Positions 56,632 to 64,000 of a stretch of 64,000 bases of DNA are shown in pieces. The translations under genes were made by a program, and so were the position numbers. Position 1 is the first letter of the stretch. Every line of letters starts with the position of its first letter. Origin of the DNA: JACCTI01 sp038237435 (lineage in GTDB: Bacteria; Verrucomicrobiota; Verrucomicrobiia; Chthoniobacterales; UBA10450); the NCBI GenBank assembly GCA_038237435.1, contig JBBRYT010000012.1, positions 1 to 64,000 of the forward strand, written 5' to 3'. Below the pieces are notes generated by a model that worked only from the letters and a program-made list of their open reading frames with translations, was not told the origin of the DNA and ran no database searches.

Positions 56632-57249
56632 ATGACACATTCAATCAAAGCACTTAGGATCGCATTCGGAATTGCGGTTATCACAACTGCACTCGCCAGT
56701 CGGGTCCACGCCGTCCAAATTACCGGGGCGATTAACTTCACTGGCTCCGGTAGTGCCAGCGTGGTTGGGAACACAACTAATATTCATTTCAACAACCCTT
56801 TTACGGTCATTGGTGGCACTGGCAGCTACACTGGGACGACAGGTGCAGGCAATACCGTACAGTTCACCGACTTCTCGTTCACGGGCAACGGCAACAGTAA
56901 CAACGCGATGTTGGTGGGTGCGCCCATTCTGAACGAATGGTCGTTCGTGTTCAACGGTAGAACCTACTCGTTCGATTTGGCTTTTCTCGATCCTAACAAC
57001 AGCCAGGTCGCCACGAACGGTTCCAGCATGAGTCTGCAGGGGACCGGAACATTAAGGATCAGCGGCGGCGGTCCTACCTTTGACCCGACGTTCGGCTCGT
57101 TCGCTCTATCTGGTGCGGGCAGCTCATTTCAATTCCAATTCCTTAACGCTACCAGCTCCTCGCTGCCGGAGGGCGGCTCGGCGCTGGCATTTCTCGGTAT
57201 CTCCCTCGTTGGTTTGGAGATTTTCCGTCGCCGGCTTGTCCGCGCCTAG
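56632..57249 (+). CDS. exosortase substrate B (LPEGGS tail)
   Basis: A 205-residue paralogue of substrate A, similar throughout, from the AVQITGAINFTGSGSA start of the mature part through SYTGTTG and NEWSF to the LPEGGS and FRRRL tail. The signal peptide (IAFGIAVITTALASRVHA) is less conserved. Promoter, UAS and terminator are duplicated along with the gene, so the whole ~0.9-kb transcription unit was copied. Expression is probably under PrsR. Confidence 0.88.
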   Translation: MTHSIKALRIAFGIAVITTALASRVHAVQITGAINFTGSGSASVVGNTTNIHFNNPFTVIGGTGSYTGTTGAGNTVQFTDFSFTGNGNSNNAMLVGAPILNEWSFVFNGRTYSFDLAFLDPNNSQVATNGSSMSLQGTGTLRISGGGPTFDPTFGSFALSGAGSSFQFQFLNATSSSLPEGGSALAFLGISLVGLEIFRRRLVRA

Positions 57250-57275
57250 AGTTCGTAGAAGATTTTAGCAATTGC

Positions 57276-57312
57276 GCCGGGCAGGGAGAAATTCTCTGCC
57301 CGGCTTTTTTTT
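57276..57312 (+). terminator. intrinsic terminator of substrate B
   Basis: A GC-rich stem (GCCGGGCAG ... CTGCCCGGC), continued by GAGAA/TTCTC with a small bulge, followed by a run of eight T residues. Confidence 0.88.
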
Positions 57313-57704
57313 GTGCCGTCGCATGCCGTTTTTCTAGGGCCCTCGCCAGGCGGCATGCGCTCTGAAAACCCTCGTTGCTTCTCGGCTCGCTAACGAACAG
57401 CTCTTGCATTCTGACAGGAAGACACTGCGCGGGCTCGCTATCGAAAGCATTACTCGATCGGCAGGCAATAGAAGTTTCCAGCCGATTATTACGCTGTTGA
57501 TCGGCCTCCAGCCCCCCTGTAAGACCGCAGCTTACACAGCTGCGAAGATATAAGGTCGAACCTTCACGAGTAGGGTAGGCGGGAAAGCGGCCGGCTTTCC
57601 GCGACGCAACCGTTGTTCACTTCGAAAGAACCACGATCTCCCTTAATCCCCGATCGTCTCGGCTACTTGATACAGCGCGGCCGCCCAAAAGCGCTCACGT
57701 TATT
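57313..57704. other. intergenic region between convergent genes
   Basis: No gene recognised. Two hairpins are visible: TGTAAG...CTTACA near 57518-57537 and a GGAAAGC...GCTTTCC pair near 57582-57601. The first half-site (CTTACA) resembles the candidate PrsR site, but convergent genes do not need a promoter here, so it may be unrelated. Confidence 0.5.
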
Positions 57705-59006
57705 TTAGCTACCCGAGAGCGTAGCGCGGTAGAAGCGCCTCCCGGAGGCGGTGTCGTCGTATTGAAAGAATCCAGTGCCATCGGAAGACACGGTTACCAG
57801 CGGCAGAAAGGCGCTGCCGAGACTTCCTGTCGCCGTGATTGTTACTTGAACGTTTGGGAAGGTATGTCCGCTCACGACCTTGTGACCGGTGGCACCAGGT
57901 GAAATCACCAAGGATATTCCTCCCGCTGCAGGCACACCCAGACGGAGTGTCTGATTGTTTGTATCGGCGACAGTAAGACGGCCGGTGCTGTCGATTACCA
58001 AGGCGCGAGGGGCGTTAAAGCGAGCTCTGGATCCGACCTCATCAGCGTTGCCCGCTTGGCCCGGAAATCCCCCCAAAGTGGTAACAAGACCGCTGGGACG
58101 AATCTTGCGAATCGTGTGGTTATTGAGCTCTGAGATGTAGACATTACTTGCGACGTCCACTGTTATGCCGGCCGGACCGTTAAACAGTGCAGCGCTTCCA
58201 GTTCCATCAGTGCTCCCAGCACTGCTTGGAGTCCCGGCGACCGTCGTTACCGCCCCGCCGAGAGTTACTTTCCGAACGGTCTGGTTGCTCGTATCCGCTA
58301 CATACAAAACTCCGCCAGTCGCGTCATAGGCAATCCCAGTCGGGAAAAAAAATCGCGCCATGTTCCCGGCGCCGTCATTCGCCCCGGCGTTGCCGGCGGA
58401 GCCGGCGAGCGTCGTGACGACTCCTGCAGGGGTGATCATGCGAATAGTCTGATTGCCATCGTCGACGACGTAGACATTGTTGCTTCCGTCCAAGGCCACG
58501 CCAATCGGGAAAAAGAACCGCGCAGTAGCGCCTGCTCCATCCGCACTTCCAGACTGACCTGCTGCACCGGCAAACGTCGTTACGACCCCCGCTGAAGTTA
58601 TTTTTCGTATGGTGTGGTTACTGGTATCTGCGACGTAGATATTGCCGGCGGTATCCACGCCGATACCCCGGGGAAAGGAGAAGCGAGCCGCGCTGCCAGT
58701 CCCGTCGGCGAAGCCCGTGTTCCCGGCTAAACCGGCCACGGTGCTGACGGTTCCAGCAGGAGAAATCGCACGAATGATTGAATTTCCGGTATCAGCGAGG
58801 TAAATAAATCCGCTCGCGTCCCTCGCTATGCCTTCCGGGCCGCGAAAGCGCGCAACATTGAGAGCCCCGTCCTCGCTCCCCCCCAATCCGACGCCGCCAG
58901 CGAAAAGGCTAAAATAATATGCTTCGTAGCTCGTTTGCGAATAGCCGACCGAGCCGGTTAACCAACCAACCACGACAACTGCCATCAGGACCCTGGAGAT
59001 TTTCAT
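57705..59006 (-). CDS. secreted NHL-repeat beta-propeller protein
   Basis: A 433-residue exported protein with a signal peptide (VLMAVVVVGWLTGSVGYS). About six NHL-type repeats of ~55 residues share the ARFxxPxGIAxDxxGNIYVADxxNHTIRKI pattern, followed by a C-terminal domain ending FFQYDDTASGRRFYRATL, shared with the 34818 protein. NHL propellers bind proteins or carbohydrates. It lies within the exosortase locus but has no sorting tail, so it is probably a matrix partner and not a substrate. Confidence 0.9.
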   Translation of the reverse strand: MKISRVLMAVVVVGWLTGSVGYSQTSYEAYYFSLFAGGVGLGGSEDGALNVARFRGPEGIARDASGFIYLADTGNSIIRAISPAGTVSTVAGLAGNTGFADGTGSAARFSFPRGIGVDTAGNIYVADTSNHTIRKITSAGVVTTFAGAAGQSGSADGAGATARFFFPIGVALDGSNNVYVVDDGNQTIRMITPAGVVTTLAGSAGNAGANDGAGNMARFFFPTGIAYDATGGVLYVADTSNQTVRKVTLGGAVTTVAGTPSSAGSTDGTGSAALFNGPAGITVDVASNVYISELNNHTIRKIRPSGLVTTLGGFPGQAGNADEVGSRARFNAPRALVIDSTGRLTVADTNNQTLRLGVPAAGGISLVISPGATGHKVVSGHTFPNVQVTITATGSLGSAFLPLVTVSSDGTGFFQYDDTASGRRFYRATLSGS

Positions 59007-59201
59007 TTTATAAGATTTTAATTACTGAGGAAATCACTCTCGCACAGTCGAAAATCCACAGCTACTACAATGTATATTCGGCGCTGCGCGGGCCGGTAGA
59101 CCTGTCGATTACCTATGAACTTCTACTTGCAGGGAAACGCAAATGTTTAGTACTCTGCTTTTTCTCATCATTCCAACCGTCATTATTGAGTCTGGAAGCC
59201 G

Positions 59202-60533
59202 TTGCCAGTTTTGATCTTAGAGCACCCGAAAGTGATCAGTAAATTTCCAGCTCAGCCGCGCTCTCGATTTCCAGTGCTTCTTGGCGCAGCAAGTCAGTGG
59301 TCATTGCGCTTGTACCGTGCGGTTTGTTGCGCCACACTTTGGCTGGTCGCCGCCAGCGTTTACGGACAGGACGTTCAGGTGCCGACCGACGGCGCTGGCG
59401 GCGACAGCGGCGGTATGCAAGTTGCCCGGTGGCGTTTGCCGGTGAAGGTTACTGTTTCGGTCAGCGGAGGATATGATGATAATCCGAACGGAGAATCGTC
59501 AAGCTCGCAGGGGTCTTCGCTCGTGGGCGCTAGCCTCGGGTTGAGTTACGATTTCGGAACCCTGCGAACGCGCGGGAGTTTGCGTACGGGCACGGGGTTC
59601 ACCTACTTCCCCCAGTTGACGACTAACCGTTATGATCCAAATCTTTTCCTAAGTTTGTCGTTGATCCACCAAGTCAGCCTAAAGATGACTCTCGATGTGG
59701 CTGTCAGCGTGAGCTACCAAGCGGAACCCGATTTTTCTAACACACTCACGCTGGATCGGAGGGCGGGAAATTACTTCGGTACCGCCGATAGTGTTAGCGT
59801 TTCCTACCAATGGTTGCCGCGGTTCTCAACCGTTACATCTTATTCGCTGGGAACTACGCTATATGACGACCGCTCAATAGCCGACACGCATGACCGTGTG
59901 GAGCAAAGCTTCAGCCAGTCCATTCGCTTTCTCTATCTGCCGGTAACTACTCTCGTAGCGCAGTATTCGTTGTCCGGTTCGCTTTTTAACGGCGGCATCG
60001 ATCGAAACTCTTTTGTGCAAACGTTCCTCTTGGGTTTCGATCACACCTTGAGCCAAAAATTGCAAGGTTTGCTGCGCGGTGGCTTTGAGCTTCGCAACAC
60101 CGGCAACTCCGCTCTGCAAAGTAGCGACGGCATAAATCCTCATTTTGAAGCGGGCTTAACCTACGCTGTTACAGGCAAGACATCGCTTAGCTGGAATGCC
60201 AGCTATGCGACGCGGGAATCCTTCGTGCCAAACTCCTCGGCTAGTCTCACTTTTGGCACTGGTTTGATAGCATCTCATGTTTTCACACCGCGTATCACGA
60301 CGAGCCTTTCCTGTTTCTACCAGCATAGTGATGACGGCACGGTCGAGCTTTCCCCGGGATTTGTTACTAACTACAACCAAGACACAATCGATGTCTCGTT
60401 AGGCTTAACCTACTTGATTAATCGGTTTCTTTCCGCGAATGCGGCCTACAGTCATGCCGAAGTCTTGTCCAATCTGCCCAATCGTTCCTATTCGCGGAAT
60501 AGTTTTACCGGCGGGCTGAGCTTTCTTTTCTGA
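59202..60533 (+). CDS. outer-membrane beta-barrel, EpsL-like
   Basis: A 443-residue protein. A hydrophobic export segment (LYRAVCCATLWLVAASVYGQ) lies at ~37-56, followed by a long series of alternating strands (SLGLSYDFGTL, TLDVAVSVSYQAEPD) and a C-terminal strand ending FLF, typical of barrels. Such proteins occur in PEP-CTERM/EPS loci as EpsL. The true start is unclear: TTG 59202 or 59211, or GTG 59232. None has a clear ribosome site. Confidence 0.75.
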   Translation: MPVLILEHPKVISKFPAQPRSRFPVLLGAASQWSLRLYRAVCCATLWLVAASVYGQDVQVPTDGAGGDSGGMQVARWRLPVKVTVSVSGGYDDNPNGESSSSQGSSLVGASLGLSYDFGTLRTRGSLRTGTGFTYFPQLTTNRYDPNLFLSLSLIHQVSLKMTLDVAVSVSYQAEPDFSNTLTLDRRAGNYFGTADSVSVSYQWLPRFSTVTSYSLGTTLYDDRSIADTHDRVEQSFSQSIRFLYLPVTTLVAQYSLSGSLFNGGIDRNSFVQTFLLGFDHTLSQKLQGLLRGGFELRNTGNSALQSSDGINPHFEAGLTYAVTGKTSLSWNASYATRESFVPNSSASLTFGTGLIASHVFTPRITTSLSCFYQHSDDGTVELSPGFVTNYNQDTIDVSLGLTYLINRFLSANAAYSHAEVLSNLPNRSYSRNSFTGGLSFLF

Positions 60534-60534
60534 G

Positions 60535-60606
60535 CAGCGCATACGGGGATCGAACCCGTGCACCGGCCTTGAGAGGGCCGTGTCCTAACCACTAGACGAA
60601 TGCGCC
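60535..60606 (-). tRNA. tRNA-Glu (CTC)
   Basis: A full cloverleaf on the minus strand: acceptor GGCGCAT/ATGCGCT, D arm with AGTGGTTAGGA, anticodon stem CGGCC/GGCCG with loop CTCTCAA (anticodon CTC, Glu GAG codons), and T arm ACGGG-TTCGATC-CCCGT. CCA is not encoded. It lies 2 bp from the 3' end of the EpsL-like gene, on the other strand. Confidence 0.95.
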
Positions 60607-60622
60607 AAATCGCGGCGTAATT

Positions 60623-61222
60623 CTAACAAGGCCTCGTCGTGCAGCAAGCAAGTGATGCACGTTTTCGAGAGACTTTCTTACTGTTTTGTTTTGATGGCGT
60701 TGGTGTTGGTCGCACGCGGGACTGTGCCAAGGCATTCAGCTGGTCCTTTTTTCGGTCGCCGAGATATGCTCTTAGCTCGGGCTTGCTCGTTACGGCCAAC
60801 ATCTCATCGTAAAGAATTTCGTAATACCGACCAAGCAATTTTCGCTTTTCCAGATCGGTTGAGGCGGCATCGGCAAGGCGGCGCGCGGCGCGCACGTTTT
60901 CGCGATTCGCCACCTGATTATTTAGTGCTCGCCACTGTGCGTGATTTTGGGCCGTTCCCGCAGTGACGCTGAGAGGTTTTGGTATAAAAGCCTCGTCCAG
61001 ATGAGGGAGTGTTGGCAGGACCGGAATTGTGGGGGCGGGGGAAGCTGCTCTGTCGGCCGGACTAAGAATATCTGGCGGAAAAAGATCCGGACGTGGCGAG
61101 GGCGAGATGGTGACTGGAGCCGACTCTTGTGTTTCCGGCTTTGGCAACTCCGGTTCCTGAGCAAAAAGAAAAGCGCTGGCGAAGCAGCTCGCGATCATGC
61201 CCGTCCGCAAAGAATATTTCAT
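60623..61222 (-). CDS. exported Pro-rich hypothetical protein
   Basis: A 199-residue protein with a signal peptide (GMIASCFASAFLFAQ), a Pro-rich region (~25-90, PTIPVLPTLPHLDEAFIPKPL) and a helical second part (RRLADAASTDLEKRKLLGRYYEILYDEMLAVTSKPELRAYLGDRKK). The gene lies between two tRNAs on the same strand. No family recognised. ATG at 61222 starts the signal peptide; upstream frame passes into the tRNA. Confidence 0.65.
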   Translation of the reverse strand: MKYSLRTGMIASCFASAFLFAQEPELPKPETQESAPVTISPSPRPDLFPPDILSPADRAASPAPTIPVLPTLPHLDEAFIPKPLSVTAGTAQNHAQWRALNNQVANRENVRAARRLADAASTDLEKRKLLGRYYEILYDEMLAVTSKPELRAYLGDRKKDQLNALAQSRVRPTPTPSKQNSKKVSRKRASLACCTTRPC

Positions 61223-61236
61223 TACCGCATGAATCG

Positions 61237-61313
61237 TGGTCGGGGTGACAGGATTCGAACCTGCGACCTCCTGGTCCCAAACCAGGCGCTCTACCAAGCT
61301 AAGCTACACCCCG
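61237..61313 (-). tRNA. tRNA-Pro (TGG)
   Basis: Minus-strand cloverleaf with acceptor CGGGGTG/CACCCCG, D arm containing AGCTTGGTAGAGC, anticodon stem CCTGG/CCAGG with loop TTTGGGA (anticodon TGG), and T arm CAGG-TTCGAAT-CCTG. The CCA end is encoded (61237-61239), unlike the neighbouring tRNA-Glu. Confidence 0.95.
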
Positions 61314-61449
61314 CGTTGCCGCGCAGTCTTTAGCACAGCTCGCGTGCAGGCGCATGTGAAATGTCGAAATACCTCTTGCCGTCGAGCCTATGCGGGACGA
61401 TCATCCCTCGCTCTCGCGCGGCAGGCTTGCCGCCTTCTTTTGCTTCCTC

Positions 61450-62376
61450 ATGTTTAAAAACGACAAACTTAATCTCTGGCTTTTCGCCTTGCTGCTGCTG
61501 TTGCAAATTTTCGGCCTCGTAGCGCTCTGCACTCGTTTTCAGTGGGCCTATCTGCCCGTGATGTTGGCGATCTATCTCTGGTGCGGGCTGGGGACAACGC
61601 TTTATCTACATCGGTATCTCACCCATCGCGGGTTTGAGATGCCGGAGTGGCTAAAATTTATTTTCGCCACCGGTTCGGCGGTTTCACTTTCGGGAGATCC
61701 GGTTACATGGGTAGGGGATCATCGTTATCATCACTTGAAATCCGATACCGACGAAGACATCCATAGCCCGATCCACGGTTTTCCGTATGCACACATGATG
61801 TGGCTGGTGCGCAAGCCTCCCGGGTTTCGCGATCGTTCCATGCGCTACGCCGCTGACGTTCGTAAAATCTGGTATTGCCGCCTATGGGAGCGCCCCTATT
61901 TTTATATCATTCCGCACCTACTTGTGGCAGTCGCTTTGTACGCAGGTTTTGGTTTGGCTGGACTACTTTGGTGTCTCTATGTGCCGATGTTGGTCATCTA
62001 CAATTTTACCTGGGCCGTGAACTCCATCTGCCATATGCAGGCGTTTGGTTATCGCCGTTTCGAAACTACGGATCACAGTAAGAACAACTTTTGGGTTGGC
62101 CTCGGTGCCTTGGGCGAGGGCTATCATAATAATCATCACGCGAAGCCGCGTTGTGCCGCACATGGATTGAAGTGGTGGGAGCTCGATCTTACCCGTTATA
62201 TGATTTGGTCTTTAGAAAAAGTGAGCCTTGCCTGGAATGTTCATTGGCCGAAACCGGAAGAGAATCTCGACGTCGATCCCGTTTCCGCTGATCAAGCCGG
62301 GGCACTTCTCTTATTTGGCGCCCAGATAAAAGACCCACAGTTAGACGCCCGCGCAGAGGCAACTAACCCTCGGTAA
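61450..62376 (+). CDS. membrane fatty-acid (acyl-CoA type) desaturase
   Basis: A ~308-residue di-iron membrane desaturase that introduces a double bond, usually delta-9. Histidine boxes are in order: HRYLTH near 56, GDHRYHHLKSDTDEDIHSP near 92 and GEGYHNNHHAKPR near 225. Four membrane helices surround them. An ATG at 61390 would add 20 residues without homology, so 61450 is preferred; neither has a clear ribosome site. Stands alone after tRNA-Pro. Confidence 0.9.
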   Translation: MFKNDKLNLWLFALLLLLQIFGLVALCTRFQWAYLPVMLAIYLWCGLGTTLYLHRYLTHRGFEMPEWLKFIFATGSAVSLSGDPVTWVGDHRYHHLKSDTDEDIHSPIHGFPYAHMMWLVRKPPGFRDRSMRYAADVRKIWYCRLWERPYFYIIPHLLVAVALYAGFGLAGLLWCLYVPMLVIYNFTWAVNSICHMQAFGYRRFETTDHSKNNFWVGLGALGEGYHNNHHAKPRCAAHGLKWWELDLTRYMIWSLEKVSLAWNVHWPKPEENLDVDPVSADQAGALLLFGAQIKDPQLDARAEATNPR

Positions 62377-62410
62377 CTCGAGGGTAGTCCTTAGCACCTC
62401 GCGGTTTTAG

Positions 62411-64000
62411 TTACAAGCTGTAGACTTCTACCAGGGCTACCCCGGTGGCGTCGTTTACTCCGCGGACAATCGCCGTGTAAGTGCCAGGTGCGAGCGTCGC
62501 CATAATGGCTGACTCGCGGTCGTCGGTAGGGGCCAGCTTGGTAGCAGTAATTTGTGTCTTCTGCGTCTTTTTCCAGTTGTCGTTACTAGCTATCCGCACC
62601 CCGCTGCTGTTGTAGATTTCGAGCGTAGGATCGGAAAGAGTGCCACTTACTCCACTCTTAGCCAAAGACGGCCCCAGCGCGCGGATCAGCACCGAGATAG
62701 ATTGACTACCGTTAACGATGAATCCGCCAATCATAACATTGTCATCCGTCTCCACTCTTCCGCGCGTAGAGATGTTGGTGATGCGACTTCCTCTGGAGTC
62801 GGTATCGTAAACTTCGACTAAGGCGATGCCCACGCTTCCCCCGGTTCCCTCGACTTTGGTCGTATAAACCCCTGGCCCCAGGGTCATCATAAGCGCAGAC
62901 TCGGAATCACTCGAGGGAGCTAGCCCGAAAGACTCAATCGAGACAGCGTCAGGGCTATTCCGCCAGTGATCGTTCCACGCGATGGCTGTGCCGCCGGAGT
63001 TGTATAGAGTTAGAGTAGGCTCGCGCAGGGCATCAGGGAGGCCGGCCGCGACCAAGGAAGGTCCGAGCGCCCGGATAATTACCTTCTTCGGCACGGCGCC
63101 CGAGATAATAAAGCCACCGATGACAACGTTGTCCCCGGTTTGAACTTTGGCCCGAGTAGAAACATTGGAAAGGTTCTTGGTTAGTGCAGCAGGAATGGGA
63201 GTCGGCGTCGCGTGAGCAGCCAGAGTTACCCTGATTTGTTCGCTCGTGACCCAAACTTGCGATCCAGTGCAATAGCGAAACTCAAATTGCCCTGCGCTCG
63301 TCATGGGAAAAGAGAGAGTGGCCGAGGCAACGCCCGATGACGGCGGCATCTTTGTCCCATTCAAGTAATACCAATCGACCGGAGCGGTTCCCCCGGCGGG
63401 GACAAGCGCGATGATGTCATTCACGTTCTGCATTCCGTTGTTCAAGGTTACCTGCTCCACCTTGCCGACATTAACGTTGGCCGAGAATACGGTTAGCACG
63501 GGCGGGTTTGCCGGCGGGGGCGTTGGGGTCGCGCTGGGGATCGGCGTAGGCGTTGGGGTCGGCGCAGGCGTAGGCGATGGTGCGGTGCCCGGAGTGGTGT
63601 AGCTCACCTCTGTTGAAGGAAGACTCTCCTGACCCGCTGCAGTGTACGCCGTAACGGAGAAGTAATAGGTGGTTCCTGGCAGCAAATTCGATATCACCAC
63701 TCTCGTTTGCATTCCGACATCGAGGATCGTGGTGGGATTCCCAGAAACGGTGCCAATTAAGACACGATAACCCGCTACGTCGGGTTCGATGTTGGGGTTC
63801 CAAGAAAGAGTAACCGACAGCGGATCCGGCGTGGGTACGGGAGTAGGCTCTGGTGTCGGCACCGGAGTAGGCACTGGAGTCGGGACTGGGGTGGGTTGTG
63901 GGGTCGGTAACGGAGTAGGTATTGGGGTTGGAGTGGGAATAGGCTCTGGTGTCGGCACTGGAGTAGGCTCTGGAGTTGGGACTGGGGTGGGTTGTGGGGT
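62411..64000 (-). CDS. secreted repeat protein, 3' part (5' end beyond window)
   Basis: At least 530 residues, open to the right edge. From the edge it begins with a Pro-Thr-rich linker (PTPxP repeats, ~63820-64000), then a fibronectin-III-type domain (SWNPNIEPDVAGYRVLIG...TYYFSVTAYTAAGQES), a second Pro/Thr linker, a beta domain, and two ~120-residue C-terminal repeats with the pattern DNVxIGGF...IRALGPSL...DPTLxxYN...ALVEVY. These repeats are common at the ends of verrucomicrobial secreted proteins. Signal peptide and start are not in the window. Confidence 0.85.
   Translation of the reverse strand, partial: TPQPTPVPTPEPTPVPTPEPIPTPTPIPTPLPTPQPTPVPTPVPTPVPTPEPTPVPTPDPLSVTLSWNPNIEPDVAGYRVLIGTVSGNPTTILDVGMQTRVVISNLLPGTTYYFSVTAYTAAGQESLPSTEVSYTTPGTAPSPTPAPTPTPTPIPSATPTPPPANPPVLTVFSANVNVGKVEQVTLNNGMQNVNDIIALVPAGGTAPVDWYYLNGTKMPPSSGVASATLSFPMTSAGQFEFRYCTGSQVWVTSEQIRVTLAAHATPTPIPAALTKNLSNVSTRAKVQTGDNVVIGGFIISGAVPKKVIIRALGPSLVAAGLPDALREPTLTLYNSGGTAIAWNDHWRNSPDAVSIESFGLAPSSDSESALMMTLGPGVYTTKVEGTGGSVGIALVEVYDTDSRGSRITNISTRGRVETDDNVMIGGFIVNGSQSISVLIRALGPSLAKSGVSGTLSDPTLEIYNSSGVRIASNDNWKKTQKTQITATKLAPTDDRESAIMATLAPGTYTAIVRGVNDATGVALVEVYSL

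Noticed and set aside
57518..57537. Additional PrsR site with the dyad TGTAAG/CTTACA
   Set aside because: It sits between convergent genes without a sigma-54 promoter nearby.

Overview
The window comes from a GC-rich soil-type bacterium, most likely Verrucomicrobiota (Chthoniobacterales/Spartobacteria, Udaeobacter-like). Reasons: the first ~184 bases are the 5' end of a 16S rRNA gene on the minus strand with a verrucomicrobial-looking start; an exosortase with PEP/VPDSG-type sorting tails is present; and there is a high-affinity (group 1h type) [NiFe] hydrogenase. This placement was made by eye and not by alignment.

Layout. 0-6 kb: 16S start, a Kv-type potassium channel, and a vWA / PP2C / Ser-Thr kinase operon matching E. 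coli yegL-yegK(pphC)-yegI (a TerY-P triad), closed by a DUF4236-TM-SH3 protein. 6-8.7 kb: a nearly gene-free patch carrying 13 copies of a 19-bp palindrome (ATCGTAAGCGGCTTACGAT) between two decayed copies of an alkylation-repair gene fragment and a 71-aa basic ORF; a 14th copy lies at 10.9 kb. 8-13.4 kb: rnhA, a sialidase-like propeller, a tiny membrane ORF and two zinc alcohol dehydrogenases. 13.4-18.5 kb: an orphan antitoxin with two copies of its operator, then surE, ATP-grasp and zinc peptidase as one operon, KTSC and metF. 18.5-28 kb: OsmC, a DUF4242-cyclase fusion, a GlxA-type regulator, an ADOP permease, a Tat-exported DJ-1 protein, a two-component system and two envelope proteins. 28-35 kb: an FAD oxidoreductase, a response regulator, hydrogenase hhyS-hhyL and a hybrid kinase overlapping hhyL. 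35-45 kb: a secreted propeller protein, an amidohydrolase/VOC operon interrupted by a 126-bp palindromic MITE-like element, and an S9 peptidase. 45-60.5 kb: an exosortase/EPS locus (UDP-sugar dehydrogenase, exosortase, Wza-like lipoprotein, PrsK, PrsR, PrsT, three PEP-CTERM-like substrates, EpsL-like barrel). 60.5-64 kb: tRNA-Glu, tRNA-Pro, a desaturase and the 3' part of a secreted repeat protein running off the edge.

How the parts fit. PrsK-PrsR is a two-component pair whose regulator carries the sigma-54 contact motif GAFTGA. The two tandem LPEGGS substrates each have a GG-N10-GC sigma-54 promoter and a shared 15-bp upstream site 104-105 bp further up, so the locus shows its own regulatory logic. 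The hydrogenase is enclosed by two REC-domain signalling proteins.

The least explained signals are the palindrome array at 6-8.7 kb and a 10-mer, GCCTAACGAG, found 19 times exactly on both strands, mostly inside genes, almost all between 14 and 48 kb. By chance about 0.1 exact copies are expected in 64 kb on both strands. It behaves like an uptake-sequence or HIP1-type genomic word.
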